A DNA stretch of 64,000 nt from Tunturiibacter gelidiferens (GTDB taxonomy: Bacteria; Acidobacteriota; Terriglobia; Terriglobales; Acidobacteriaceae). Each line of letters opens with the position of its first letter. Within the stretch, counting starts at the first letter, position 1. Position numbers and translations under genes: made by a program. The stretch lies in the NCBI RefSeq assembly GCF_013410115.1, contig NZ_JACCCV010000002.1:1922001-1986000 (forward strand). The letters are read 5' to 3'. The notes beneath the pieces were generated by a model that was not told where the DNA came from, did not search any database, and saw nothing but the letters and a program-made list of their open reading frames with translations. This document shows positions 14,617 to 23,377 of this stretch, one piece after another.

Positions 14617-16683
14617 TCAGGGCTCGGTTCGGAGTTGGGTGACGAACTTCTGAAGTTCTTCGAAACGCGCGATAGCGTTCTGGACGTACTCGCCGTAGCG
14701 CGGATGGGTGAGAAGGGAGCCGTCGATCAGAGCCGCGGGCTCGATCATTGCTAAGTCCGTCTTACGAACCACCGACAAAGCCATCGCGTCCATACCATTG
14801 GCGAGGATGGCGCGCATTTTTATCAGCCCAGGTTCGGTGAGGAAGTCGCGATCCTGCTCCCTGTGCAGGACGGCGTACCCGTTCCAGAAGAAGGCAACGG
14901 CGGTCAGCGAGGCGCGGAGAATGATGTCGCCTGCGTGTTGGTGTTGGATGCGGTCGATGCCGAACTCGTACTCGATGGTGTCATTCATCGTGCGGATGCT
15001 CGCGACGGTCTTGCCGACCAGATCGCGGAAGCTGTCAGCCGGGCCGAGGAATTCGGCGGTGGTACGTGCAGCCGTGGACTCGCGGAGGAGCACGCCGACG
15101 CCGCGAAGGATGGTAGCAAGGGAGCTCCGCATGGCCGTGACGTTACGGACCGGCCAGATCAGGTCGAAGACAAAGGCCATGATCACCAGCGCCAGCAGAA
15201 TGCCGACGAGGCGGTCGCGGGGAGGGGCAAGCTCGGTAGGAGCGGAGAAGCCCGCGAAGACCACCAGGTCAAAGGAGAAGGCGGTCTGCACCCCAACGAA
15301 GTTGAATTGGCGTCCGCCGACCAACCAGGCGGAGAAGAAGGTAACTACTGTGACGAGGAGGACCAGCGAAGTGATCGAGTCCATGAGGGGGAAGAGAAAG
15401 ACGGTCGCGCCAAGGGCGAAGATGAGGCCCCCGATTACGGAGCCGGCAAGGCGGAAGATAAGGCGCTGCTTGATGGCCCCGCTGGTGCCGAGCCCGGTGA
15501 TGAACACGGTGATGATGGACGTGGAGATGCCTGGCCACCCGACGGCCAGAGAGATGATGTAGCAGAGCGTGGCGCAGAGGCTGATCTTGAGAGCAAAGGC
15601 GATAGTCTGAGGCTGCCAAAGGGCTCCCGGAATCAGGAAGGGAACCTCGCGCGAAGGCAGGGCGATAAGCTTCTTGCTGGCGGCCAGGTCGCCCTTCATT
15701 GGCATAGAGATGATGTCGTGCAGCACGAGTTCGACGCGATCGAGCAGCGTAGGCTCTGGCCCCACAGCATGTTCCTCCGCCAACGGCTGCCGCAGGTCCG
15801 GTGGAACAGTGTCGAGTGCAAGATAGTGGCAGAGGTTCGCGATGTGAGCGCAACGGCGGCGAAGGGCGGGGTCGGAGAGAGTGGGGTACTGCAAACCGAA
15901 GCCAGCCGAAACATCCAGAAGCTGCGCCTGCATCGTGATCCGTACGCGCACACCGATGGGGAGCACGCTGGGATCGAGGTTGCGCTCAACGATGATGTTA
16001 TAGAGCCGCTGCATGGCGTACTGGCCCGCAACTGCGAGACGTGAGACTTGAATGACAGCCGGGGAGAGCTGCATGGCATCCGCTCCCTGGCCGTAAAGCG
16101 AGAACATCGTTTCGAGCGCCTGGTAGCGCGTGATGCGCTCCTTCTGAAGTTCCTCGGCTGCATTGCGGCGGCCAAAGACGTATTCGACCAAGACGACAGA
16201 GCCTACAGACAGCGAGACAGCGCCGAGCAGGTAGAGCATCTCCTTGACCAGCGGGCCAGCAGGGGTATGGGTCTCCCAGGGTGACATGAGTATGGCGAAG
16301 ACGAGGCCGAAGATCACAGCCAACCCAGGGGCGGTACTCGACATGAGGAACATCCCAGTCAGAAAACACGCGACGGCGATACCAAGCACACGCGCCATCG
16401 GATCGTTGTCAGTGACGATAACCACAGCGAGCACCGCGGCAATTGCCACAGTCACTGTGAGCAGTGTGAGGATAGCGGAGCGAAAGGAGACGGCCGGAGA
16501 ATCACGGCCGATGAGAAAGACCAGGAATATGCCAAGCCCGGCGAAGGGCATGCGCAGCGTCATCACAAGAAGCAGCACAATGACCGAAGCGAGTACGATC
16601 CGCAGCGCACCGTTCCAGCGGCCCGGCGTGGGTTGGATGTCCTGCCAGATGCGCGCGGTCCAGGTGGACAGATTCGCAGCCAT
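14617..16683 (-). CDS. FUSC-family membrane transporter
   Basis: 688 residues with two blocks of membrane helices (about 25-165 and 355-500) separated and followed by soluble regions. This is the architecture of FUSC (fusaric acid resistance / aromatic acid exporter / YccS) proteins. The second block contains the VGWPGISTSIITVFITGLG and FRLAGSVIGGLIFALGATVF segments of the family. These export aromatic or organic acids through the inner membrane, usually with a periplasmic adaptor; none is adjacent. The sense strand is C-rich while surrounding genes make the + strand C-rich, so its base composition differs from its neighbours. It is convergent with the ABC operon. Confidence 0.88.
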   Translation of the reverse strand: MAANLSTWTARIWQDIQPTPGRWNGALRIVLASVIVLLLVMTLRMPFAGLGIFLVFLIGRDSPAVSFRSAILTLLTVTVAIAAVLAVVIVTDNDPMARVLGIAVACFLTGMFLMSSTAPGLAVIFGLVFAILMSPWETHTPAGPLVKEMLYLLGAVSLSVGSVVLVEYVFGRRNAAEELQKERITRYQALETMFSLYGQGADAMQLSPAVIQVSRLAVAGQYAMQRLYNIIVERNLDPSVLPIGVRVRITMQAQLLDVSAGFGLQYPTLSDPALRRRCAHIANLCHYLALDTVPPDLRQPLAEEHAVGPEPTLLDRVELVLHDIISMPMKGDLAASKKLIALPSREVPFLIPGALWQPQTIAFALKISLCATLCYIISLAVGWPGISTSIITVFITGLGTSGAIKQRLIFRLAGSVIGGLIFALGATVFLFPLMDSITSLVLLVTVVTFFSAWLVGGRQFNFVGVQTAFSFDLVVFAGFSAPTELAPPRDRLVGILLALVIMAFVFDLIWPVRNVTAMRSSLATILRGVGVLLRESTAARTTAEFLGPADSFRDLVGKTVASIRTMNDTIEYEFGIDRIQHQHAGDIILRASLTAVAFFWNGYAVLHREQDRDFLTEPGLIKMRAILANGMDAMALSVVRKTDLAMIEPAALIDGSLLTHPRYGEYVQNAIARFEELQKFVTQLRTEP

Positions 16684-16904
16684 AGCCGGTTACCTCAGGA
16701 CCGTGACCGAGGGTCTCGCCAATGTCTTTCTTCTGTGGGAGCGATACGAATCATGAGTAGTGGTTTTCATGAGGTGCTACCAAAGGACAGTCTACCGTTG
16801 ATTGAGATGGAATCCACCCTTCACATTACTGAGGTCTTGTTCAACTGTCCTCCCATCACCCCAGACGGTGGCTGCCTTGGCAGTACGAGAAGGGACGCCC
16901 ACCC

Positions 16905-17071
16905 CCTCAGCGGAGAACCCCTCATACGCGCTAACCGCCGCAATCGACGCCATGCGAGGCAACATGCTCCAGGCATCAACCTCCCACAACTCATCGTCCC
17001 ACTAGCCATCCTCTTAGCGTGGCTCGTAATCCCTTCGCCATCTCGCTCCGAATCTTCCGCTGGCGCGCTAG
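16905..17071 (+). pseudogene. Decayed duplicate of the ABC-2 permease 3' end
   Basis: Homologous to the end of the permease at about 14327-14495. GCAATCGACGCCATGCG and the 17 bases after it match with two mismatches in 34 bases, giving the peptide TAAIDAMRGNMLQ. Later GCCATCCTCTTAGCGTGGCT and ATCTTCCGCTGGCG match the last helix and stop region. The frame is broken by small losses and gains, for example two extra bases before the final TAG at 17069. No start or upstream domains are present. Confidence 0.88.
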
Positions 17072-17287
17072 TTATCGCGGGGACGAAAATGGTGGGGAAA
17101 CCGGCGGTGAGTCCGATTCGAGTCCGGCACTAGAAGCTGTCGAAAACCGCGTTTTGCGGGAATAACGTCGTCACTTCCGAGAAGCCGACTTATGAGGCCT
17201 GACTTCACGAAATAGCGACGTAGAGATCGTAAGCTAGAATTCCGACAACGGCCTTGACTTGTGAGCGTATCTACGAGGAGAGCGTTT

Positions 17288-18160
17288 ATGAGAGTCCCGC
17301 AACAGCGACCGTTATCGATCTTCCTGTTTTTTCTTGGTGTCCTTAGCGGATGCACCTACGCCCTCGACGTTCACAGCCATCGCTTAACGTCGACACTCGC
17401 GCAGTTCATTGTGTGGTGTCCTGGCGCCGCAGCACTGTGCACCTGCCTGCTGCTCCGCATCCCTCTCGGAACCCTGGGCTGGAGTTGGCCGGCACGACGC
17501 TTTCTCAGGCTCGCGTATTTTCTGCCGCTGCTCTACGCCACGCCGGTGTACCTGCTCACCTGGCTGGTCGTTCGCGGCTCCTTCACCCTCAAGAGCTTCG
17601 AAGCCTCGATGGTAGAGCCTTATGGATTGGCCCGCTGGCCCGCCTTCGGGACGTTTGGCGTGGCGCTGCCGCTGTTGTTTACCGTCGGCGTTGTCTTCGA
17701 AGCGGTGTGGTCGCTCGGCGAGGAACTCGGATGGCGCGGGTTCCTGTTTCCCCGGCTGCAGCAGCGGTTCGGCTTCCACGGCGCCTGCCTGATCTCAGGG
17801 TTGATCTGGGCCGTGTGGCACTTTCCGGAACTCCTCTGGACCGACTTCAGGCCGGACACAAAGCCCATCTTCTTCCTCGCCTGCTTCACGATCATGGTGA
17901 CCGCGAACGCCTACCTCATAGGCTACCTTAGACTGCGCTCGGGCAGCCTCTGGCCCTGTGTTCTTCTACACGCCACCCACAACACGTTTATTCAGAGCCT
18001 ATTTGATCCGCTGACGGCTCCTGTCGGTTGGGCAAAGTACATCACCACAGAATTCGGGGTTGGGTTAGCGGTCACCGTCGTCGTAGCAGCAACGGTCCTC
18101 GTTTCGCGTAGCCGTCCACGTGAAGGCTTTTCCCCTGCCGCGACAGATGAGCCACGATAG
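17288..18160 (+). CDS. CPBP-family intramembrane glutamic protease
   Basis: A 290-residue multi-pass membrane protein with about eight hydrophobic helices. Motif 1 EELGWRG (Glu145, Glu146, Arg150), motif 2 WAVWHFPEL (His178) and motif 3 HATHN (228-232) are the catalytic signature of the CPBP/Abi group related to Rce1. The ATG at 17288 follows GAGGAG by seven bases; an in-frame start nine codons upstream is less likely. Members process prenylated or other membrane peptides, or serve in bacteriocin self-immunity; the substrate here is unknown. It stands alone, after the permease relic. Confidence 0.9.
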   Translation: MRVPQQRPLSIFLFFLGVLSGCTYALDVHSHRLTSTLAQFIVWCPGAAALCTCLLLRIPLGTLGWSWPARRFLRLAYFLPLLYATPVYLLTWLVVRGSFTLKSFEASMVEPYGLARWPAFGTFGVALPLLFTVGVVFEAVWSLGEELGWRGFLFPRLQQRFGFHGACLISGLIWAVWHFPELLWTDFRPDTKPIFFLACFTIMVTANAYLIGYLRLRSGSLWPCVLLHATHNTFIQSLFDPLTAPVGWAKYITTEFGVGLAVTVVVAATVLVSRSRPREGFSPAATDEPR

Positions 18161-18349
18161 TTAAAGGGATCAGTCCTGAGAAACGCCGTTTCGTTTATTA
18201 ATTCAGCCTAACGCGTTATCGCTAATCAGCAGTTGCCGAGAAGTCGGCTTTTCGGCAAGTTGAGCCGCTGCCGTCAAGCTGACCCACTATCGAAAACCTT
18301 CACGCAGCACATATGTCGGCCGCATGACATACAACGAATGTTAATTTTC

Positions 18350-18364
18350 TGCTAATACTGGTAG
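18350..18364 (+). promoter_or_regulatory. Extended -10 element for a possible leaderless mRNA
   Basis: TGCTAATAC (18350-18358) matches an extended -10 box and ends six bases before the DUF2252 ATG at 18365. No Shine-Dalgarno sequence is seen and no good -35 box. If transcription starts the usual six or seven bases after the box, it begins at the ATG itself. Confidence 0.45.
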
Positions 18365-19570
18365 ATGCGGAAAAAAGTAGTTGAGATCAAACCAGCCGAT
18401 CGCCAAGCCATCCTCGAAGAACGCCGTCGCCTCAAGATGGCACGCTCCGCCCACGCCTACGTCCGCGGAAACACCCTACAGTTCTACGAGTGGCTCAAAG
18501 CCGACTCCGCCCGCAAACTCCCCCAGGGCCCTCCCGTTTGGATCTGCGGCGACTGCCACGTAGGCAACCTCGGCCCCGTCGCCAACTCCGAAGGCAAAGT
18601 CGAGATAGAAATCCGCGACCTCGACCAGACCGTCATCGGCAACCCCGCACACGACCTCATCCGCCTCGGCCTCTCCCTTGCCACGGCCGCCCGCGGCTCC
18701 GACCTCCCCGGCGTCACCACCGCCCTCATGATGGAGCAGATGGTCCAGGGATACCGCAGCGCCCTCATCCCGCATCGCGCTACGAAGGTCAAGAAAACCC
18801 CCGAAAACCTGCGCCCCGTCGAGACCGTGCTTCGCCAGGCCGTCAACCGCGAGTGGCGACACCTCGCGCAGGAGCGCATCGAGGACGTCAAACCGACCAT
18901 CCCCCTTGGCGACCGCTTCTGGACACTCTCCGACGAAGAAAAGGAAGAGATCGAAAAGCTCTTCCAAAACGAAGACGCGCGAAAACTCATCACCTCGCTC
19001 AAGCATCGCGACAACGACGCAAAGGTCCGCGTGCTCGACGCCGCCTACTGGATGAAGGGCTGCAGCTCCCTCGGCCGCCTCCGCTACGCCGTCCTGCTCG
19101 GCGTAGGCCCGAAGAAAGACAAGGAGTACTGCCTCGTCGATATCAAGGAGGCCGTGCGAGCCGCCGCACCCGCCGCAAAGAACGCCGACATGCCAAAAGA
19201 CTTCGCCCAGCGAGTCGTTGCTGGCGCCACCAACCTGTCACCCTACCTCGGCGAACGAATGCTGGCTGCGAAGTTCCTCGCCCGCCCCGTCGTCCTGCGC
19301 GAACTCATGCCCCAGGACCTCAAGCTCGAGATCGACCGTCTCACCCGCGAAGAGGCCGTCAACGCCGCAAGCTACCTCGCCTGCATCGTCGGCAAAGCCC
19401 ACGCCCGCCAGATGGACGCCGCCACCCGCAAACACTGGGCCGCCGAGCTAACCAAAAACCAGTCAAAGACCCTCAACGCCCCAGGCTGGATGTGGACCAG
19501 CATAGTCGAACTCATCGCCAGCCACGAAACCGCCTACCTCGAGCACTGCCGCCTCTACGCCACCGCCTAG
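18365..19570 (+). CDS. DUF2252 family protein
   Basis: 401 residues. The family is uncharacterised but has a kinase-like (aminoglycoside phosphotransferase-type) pattern. Visible here are an N-terminal RSAHAYVRGNTLQFYEWL, WICGDCHVGNLGP resembling the catalytic HGDxHxxN loop, IEIRDLDQTVIGNPAHDLIRL resembling the metal-binding D-x-D segment, and VDIKEA with ASYLACIVGKAHARQM near the end. The length matches the family. No partner gene is adjacent, and a palindromic repeat follows. The function is not known and I do not assign a substrate. Confidence 0.85.
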   Translation: MRKKVVEIKPADRQAILEERRRLKMARSAHAYVRGNTLQFYEWLKADSARKLPQGPPVWICGDCHVGNLGPVANSEGKVEIEIRDLDQTVIGNPAHDLIRLGLSLATAARGSDLPGVTTALMMEQMVQGYRSALIPHRATKVKKTPENLRPVETVLRQAVNREWRHLAQERIEDVKPTIPLGDRFWTLSDEEKEEIEKLFQNEDARKLITSLKHRDNDAKVRVLDAAYWMKGCSSLGRLRYAVLLGVGPKKDKEYCLVDIKEAVRAAAPAAKNADMPKDFAQRVVAGATNLSPYLGERMLAAKFLARPVVLRELMPQDLKLEIDRLTREEAVNAASYLACIVGKAHARQMDAATRKHWAAELTKNQSKTLNAPGWMWTSIVELIASHETAYLEHCRLYATA

Positions 19571-19577
19571 TTGAAAA

Positions 19578-19748
19578 AGGATGGGCCTTGCAGGCGGCCC
19601 GCTACGCGCGGTGCGGTCACTTCGTGACTTGTATACCCCTTCGGTTGGCGCTCCCGATGGTCGCGATGAAATACCAGTCGGCCATCGGGAGGCCGAGCCG
19701 AAGCCGGTATACACCCCACGAAGTGGGCGCCGCCCGCGCAGGGCAACC
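19578..19748. repeat. Complete palindromic intergenic repeat (family A)
   Basis: The left arm contains GCGGTCACTTCGTGAC and GTATACC (19613-19637). The right arm contains GGTATACACC and CCACGAAGTGGGCG. Between them the inner pair TCCCGATGG and CCATCGGGA forms a second hairpin. The whole can fold into a long cruciform. It lies between DUF2252 and nadC. Related copies are at 11104, 48640 and 61961. Confidence 0.85.
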
Positions 19749-19859
19749 CAAGGCAAATTTCGATCTTGAGCGGGGAGGCATTAGCACACGCACAAATCCT
19801 CTCCTCTCCCAACCAAGATTTTCCACAGAAAAATCTCTAAAACTTGGCGTATTTTCCGT

Positions 19860-20000
19860 CCCCCAAAAGCACGCATCCAAAACACCACGTTTCACCAGCG
19901 AACCACCACGATCTCACCATCAAAACACCACGCCAAAACACCCACTTTCCCAAAACCCTCTCGAAAATAGCCCAAAAACAGCAAAAAACTCCCCGTCACC
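19860..20000 (+). repeat. CACCAC-rich, G-poor repeat-like spacer
   Basis: A non-coding stretch upstream of nadC, built from short irregular units such as AAAACACCACG, TCACCA and AAAACACCC, almost without G on this strand. A similar stretch lies at 53995-54115 downstream of typA, sharing CACCACG, ATCACCATCAAAA and CAAACACCCA. It is followed by a T run and the nadC leader. No gene is seen in it. Confidence 0.6.
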
Positions 20001-20045
20001 ACGCCCGATTTTTTTCTGCAAAATTAAGAGGTTTAGGATTAGAGA

Positions 20046-20930
20046 ATGGACTGGAAGAGCAAACGGATTCGCACCATCCTTGAAGCTGCCCTGGCTGAAG
20101 ACAAAGTCGCCAACGACGTCACCACCGCTCTCACCATCCCACCCAATCTCCGCGCCTCCGGAACCATCATCGCCAAGCAGGCCTGCGTCGTCTCCGGACT
20201 AGGTTGCATCCCCGTATTTCTAGATATCTTCGCCAAGATGTCCCCCGCTCCCGTAGGCCGTTTCGAAGTGATCAGCCACCCCGAAATCTTCGACGGCGTA
20301 AGCGTGAAGAAGGGCCAAACCCTCGCCGTTATTCGTCATAACGCTGCAGCGATCCTCTCCTGCGAGCGCGTCATCCTCAACCTCATGCAGCGGATGAGCG
20401 GCATCGCAACCCTCACCAACGAGTTCGTAAAAGCAGTCGCCGGCACCAAAACAAAAGTCCTGGACACACGCAAAACCATACCTGGCCTGCGCGTTCTCGA
20501 TAAGTACGCGGTCTGCTGCGGCGGAGGCGTCAATCATCGTCTCGACCTGCAGGACGGAATCCTCATTAAGAACAATCACATCTCACTCGGCGGCGGCCTT
20601 CCAGCAGTGCTAGAACGCGCACTCGAACGCCGCAAGACAGGCCAGGTCGTGCAGGTCGAAGTCCGCAGCCAGACAGAACTAGACCAAGCCATCGCGGGCG
20701 GCGCGGAGTCTATCCTGCTCGACAACATGACGCCCTCGCAGGTAAAGAAAGCGATCAAGCAGATCCGCGCCACCCTGCCAAACGTCCCTGTCGAAGCCTC
20801 CGGCAACATGAATCTAAAGACGGTGCGCGCCTATGCTCTAGCGGGAGTGGACTTCGTCTCCGTTGGCGCACTCACGCACTCAGCGGCCGCTGTCGATCTG
20901 AGCATGCGCATTACCGCAGACATCTACTGA
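20046..20930 (+). CDS. nadC: Nicotinate-nucleotide pyrophosphorylase (quinolinate phosphoribosyltransferase)
   Basis: Converts quinolinate and PRPP to nicotinate mononucleotide in de novo NAD synthesis. The 294 residues match the family. Motifs are EDKVANDVTTALTIP, SCERVILNLMQRMSGIATLT, VLDTRKTIPGLRVLDKYAVCCGGG (substrate Arg and Lys), HRLDLQDGILIKNNH, VEVRSQTELDQA and VEASGNMNL, with SVGALTHS at the end. It is the first gene of a tight + strand run with birA and coaX; its stop is seven bases before the birA start. Confidence 0.96.
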   Translation: MDWKSKRIRTILEAALAEDKVANDVTTALTIPPNLRASGTIIAKQACVVSGLGCIPVFLDIFAKMSPAPVGRFEVISHPEIFDGVSVKKGQTLAVIRHNAAAILSCERVILNLMQRMSGIATLTNEFVKAVAGTKTKVLDTRKTIPGLRVLDKYAVCCGGGVNHRLDLQDGILIKNNHISLGGGLPAVLERALERRKTGQVVQVEVRSQTELDQAIAGGAESILLDNMTPSQVKKAIKQIRATLPNVPVEASGNMNLKTVRAYALAGVDFVSVGALTHSAAAVDLSMRITADIY

Positions 20931-20937
20931 GGACTGA

Positions 20938-21756
20938 GTGGCTGATTCGTTCGATCTAACCTCTGTTGAAGCTGCTCTCGCCGGCACCTCTTTCGCAGGC
21001 CATTTGCAGCACCTTCCAACGGTCGGTTCCACGAATCTGCTGGCGCTTGAAGCCGCGCAAGCAGGTGCATCGCATGGCAGCGTGTGGGTCGCGGATGAGC
21101 AAACCGCCGGACGAGGCCGTGGCGGCCACATCTGGCACTCCATACCCGGCGATGGTCTCTACCTCAGCGTCCTCCTGCGCCCAACGATGGCACTGGTCGA
21201 CGCGCTCTGGCTGTCCCTCGCAACCGGCCTCGCGGCGCGAGCAGCCATCGCTGCCGTCACCGGTCTTCGGTCCGACATTCGCTGGCCCAACGATCTTCTC
21301 CTCCGTGAGAAAAAATGCGGCGGCATCCTCGTCGAAACCTCCGCCGTCCCATCGCAGTCGAACGCCCCGACGATGCTGCGGTACGCCGTCATTGGCATTG
21401 GCATCAACGTAAATCACCGCACCTTCCCAGAAGAAATTGAACCCTTCGCCACTTCTCTACGCCGCGAAAGCGGAGATCCGTATCCGCGCGAACCCGTACT
21501 GATCGAGCTCCTAAGCGCTCTCGATCAAGAGATCCACCTTCTCGAAGACGAGCTACGCGGAGCTTCCAGTCACCCCCGGCTACTAGAGAGATTTGAGGGA
21601 GCCTCAACCTGGGTGCGAGGCAAACACGTTCGAGTTGACGAGGACGGCGGCTATACTGGCGTGACGACAGGGCTCGACCCGCGAGGTTTTTTGCGTGTTG
21701 CAGGAGATGATGGAGAGCTGCATACCGTACTCTCCGGCGGAGTTCGTCCGTTCTAG
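20938..21756 (+). CDS. birA: Biotin--[acetyl-CoA carboxylase] ligase
   Basis: Attaches biotin to the carboxyl carrier protein. The 272 residues hold the catalytic domain only: PTVGSTNLLALEAAQ, EQTAGRGRGGHIWHS (biotinyl-AMP loop), IRWPNDLLLREKKCGGILVE (catalytic Lys) and IGIGINVNH, then the small C-terminal SH3-like domain. There is no N-terminal DNA-binding domain, so it is a class I ligase that does not repress biotin genes. The start is GTG 20938; GAGGA overlaps the nadC stop just upstream, indicating translational coupling. Confidence 0.94.
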   Translation: MADSFDLTSVEAALAGTSFAGHLQHLPTVGSTNLLALEAAQAGASHGSVWVADEQTAGRGRGGHIWHSIPGDGLYLSVLLRPTMALVDALWLSLATGLAARAAIAAVTGLRSDIRWPNDLLLREKKCGGILVETSAVPSQSNAPTMLRYAVIGIGINVNHRTFPEEIEPFATSLRRESGDPYPREPVLIELLSALDQEIHLLEDELRGASSHPRLLERFEGASTWVRGKHVRVDEDGGYTGVTTGLDPRGFLRVAGDDGELHTVLSGGVRPF

Positions 21757-21782
21757 ACGGAACAGGGTGGGAGATTCGGACC

Positions 21783-22604
21783 ATGCTACTTGCAATGGAT
21801 GTGGGCAATACCAACACGGTTCTCGGGCTCTACCAGCTAGCGAACGAAGCAACGACCCCGGCAACGGGCCCAGAGTTGGTGGCGAACTGGCGAATCACAA
21901 CACCCTCGTCGAGACAGACCAGCGATGAGTTCGGCATTCTCCTGCGCAATCTTTTCGGCTTGAAGGGACTCGAGATCGGAGTCGTCGACGGCATCGCCAT
22001 CTCTTCAGTGGTGCCTCCCCTGGACTCAACCCTGCGTCAGGTCTGCGAGCTCTACTTTCATGTGAGGCCCCTCTTCGTCGAACCTGGCGTGAAGACTGGT
22101 ATCCCTGTCTTGACTGATAACCCCGCGGAGCTCGGAGCCGACAGGATCGTCAACTGCATCGCGGCCTTCGAGCGTTTCGGAGGGCCCAGCATCGTAGTGG
22201 ATATGGGTACGGCAACGACCTTCGATGTGCTCTCCAAAAAAGGAGAGTTCCTTGGGGGCGCCATCGCACCCGGACTTGGTATCTCCGCTGACGCATTATT
22301 CTCGCGTGCCGCCCGGCTACCGCGAATCGATATCAAAAAACCCGCGAAGGTCATCGGAACAGGAACTGTCGACAACATCCAGATCGGCCTTTATTACGGC
22401 TACATCGGACTTGTCGACGGCATCCTCGAACGCATGATCGCCGAGATGGGACCCGAGACTAAAACCGTTGCCACCGGCGGCCTAGCGAAGCTCATAGCCG
22501 GCGGATCGAAGTACATCGGAGCAGTAGACGAAATGCTAACACTAACCGGACTGCGCCTGATCTACGAGCGCAATCTCGACCGACATAAAAAGCGTGGGAC
22601 CTAA
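21783..22604 (+). CDS. coaX: Type III pantothenate kinase
   Basis: Phosphorylates pantothenate, the first step of coenzyme A synthesis. The 273 residues match CoaX. Motifs are MLLAMDVGNTNTVLGLY (phosphate loop), ISSVVPPL, NPAELGADRIVNCIAAF (pantothenate site and general base Asp), VVDMGTATTFDVL, GGAIAPGLGISADALF and ATGGLAKLI. It follows birA after 26 bases with a GGTGGGAG ribosome site. The nadC-birA-coaX order groups three cofactor genes in one likely transcript. Confidence 0.97.
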   Translation: MLLAMDVGNTNTVLGLYQLANEATTPATGPELVANWRITTPSSRQTSDEFGILLRNLFGLKGLEIGVVDGIAISSVVPPLDSTLRQVCELYFHVRPLFVEPGVKTGIPVLTDNPAELGADRIVNCIAAFERFGGPSIVVDMGTATTFDVLSKKGEFLGGAIAPGLGISADALFSRAARLPRIDIKKPAKVIGTGTVDNIQIGLYYGYIGLVDGILERMIAEMGPETKTVATGGLAKLIAGGSKYIGAVDEMLTLTGLRLIYERNLDRHKKRGT

Positions 22605-22660
22605 CCAGGAAGTACATTTAGGCACACTCGTCTGCGCTGGCTTAAGCTGTAGAAGAGCGA

Positions 22661-23377
22661 ATGCAGAACTACTTCAACTACTTTACTGAAATCGAGGAGC
22701 GGTTTCAGCAGCGTCGGGGCTCGCTCCTGATGCTGTCGACCCTAGACTGGGCGCTGATCGAGACTTGGCGGGAGGCCCGCGTGCCTCTGGATGCCGTGCT
22801 ACGCGGAATCGACAACGCCTTCGACAGACATGATGCGAAGGCTCGGCGCGCCTCCGGAAGGATCCGCAGGGTGAATGGCCTTGCATGGTGCGCACAGAGT
22901 GTGCTGGAGGCCGTGGAGCAGGTGATGGAAGCCTCTATCGGTGCTGCCCCCACCACTGCGGCCCAAGCCGCAGACACCGGCTTCGAAGCAGCACGAGTCG
23001 GACGTTACCTTGAAGATAATGCTGTTTCTATCGAGTCGGCGAAGCTGTCTCCCCCCGCTGATTCAACAGCAGCAGAAGTTGCAGGCAGACTCCGAGCCTT
23101 GGCCGCGGGTCTGCGGGTTGAACCGGCGCATTCGCTTGAAGAGCTCGACCGAACCCTTAGCGTTCTCGAAGAGAAGATGTTCGCAGCTCTACTGACGGCC
23201 GCACCGGAGGACGAGCTGGTCTCCCTGCGCGAACAAGCGACTCGCGAACTTGCACCCTACCGCAGCAAGATGAAGGCCGTTCAAATTAAACAGGTGCAGC
23301 AACAGTTTCTCCAGAAGCGATTGCTGGAAGCACGCAAACTACCTCGCCTCAGCCTCTTTTATATGAGTCACGGATGA
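22661..23377 (+). CDS. Unknown protein upstream of and overlapping rlmD
   Basis: 238 residues, not recognised. The N-terminal third contains a regular pattern LLMLSTLDWALIETWREARVPLDAVLRGIDNAF followed by basic RRASGRIRRVNGL, suggesting a helical nucleic-acid or protein-binding domain. The middle is Ala-rich and the C-terminus is a charged helix. No signal peptide or membrane segment is seen. It overlaps rlmD by ATGA, so the two are translated together. This suggests a role near RNA modification or ribosome maturation, but that is only context. Confidence 0.75.
   Translation: MQNYFNYFTEIEERFQQRRGSLLMLSTLDWALIETWREARVPLDAVLRGIDNAFDRHDAKARRASGRIRRVNGLAWCAQSVLEAVEQVMEASIGAAPTTAAQAADTGFEAARVGRYLEDNAVSIESAKLSPPADSTAAEVAGRLRALAAGLRVEPAHSLEELDRTLSVLEEKMFAALLTAAPEDELVSLREQATRELAPYRSKMKAVQIKQVQQQFLQKRLLEARKLPRLSLFYMSHG

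Noticed and set aside
17095..17130. tRNA-like 3' end (GATTCGAGTCCGGCAC) that could be an attachment site
   Set aside because: The T-arm does not pair correctly and no acceptor, D or anticodon arms are present.
17140..18300. Similar words CCGAGAAG(T/C)CG and CGAAAACC on both sides of the CPBP gene, as element ends
   Set aside because: Matches are short, in different order on each side and imperfect; not enough for repeats bounding an element.
18490..20202. 570-codon frame overlapping the DUF2252 gene in another frame
   Set aside because: Arg/Pro-rich frame-shadow of a real gene, running through the palindromic repeat; no domain features.
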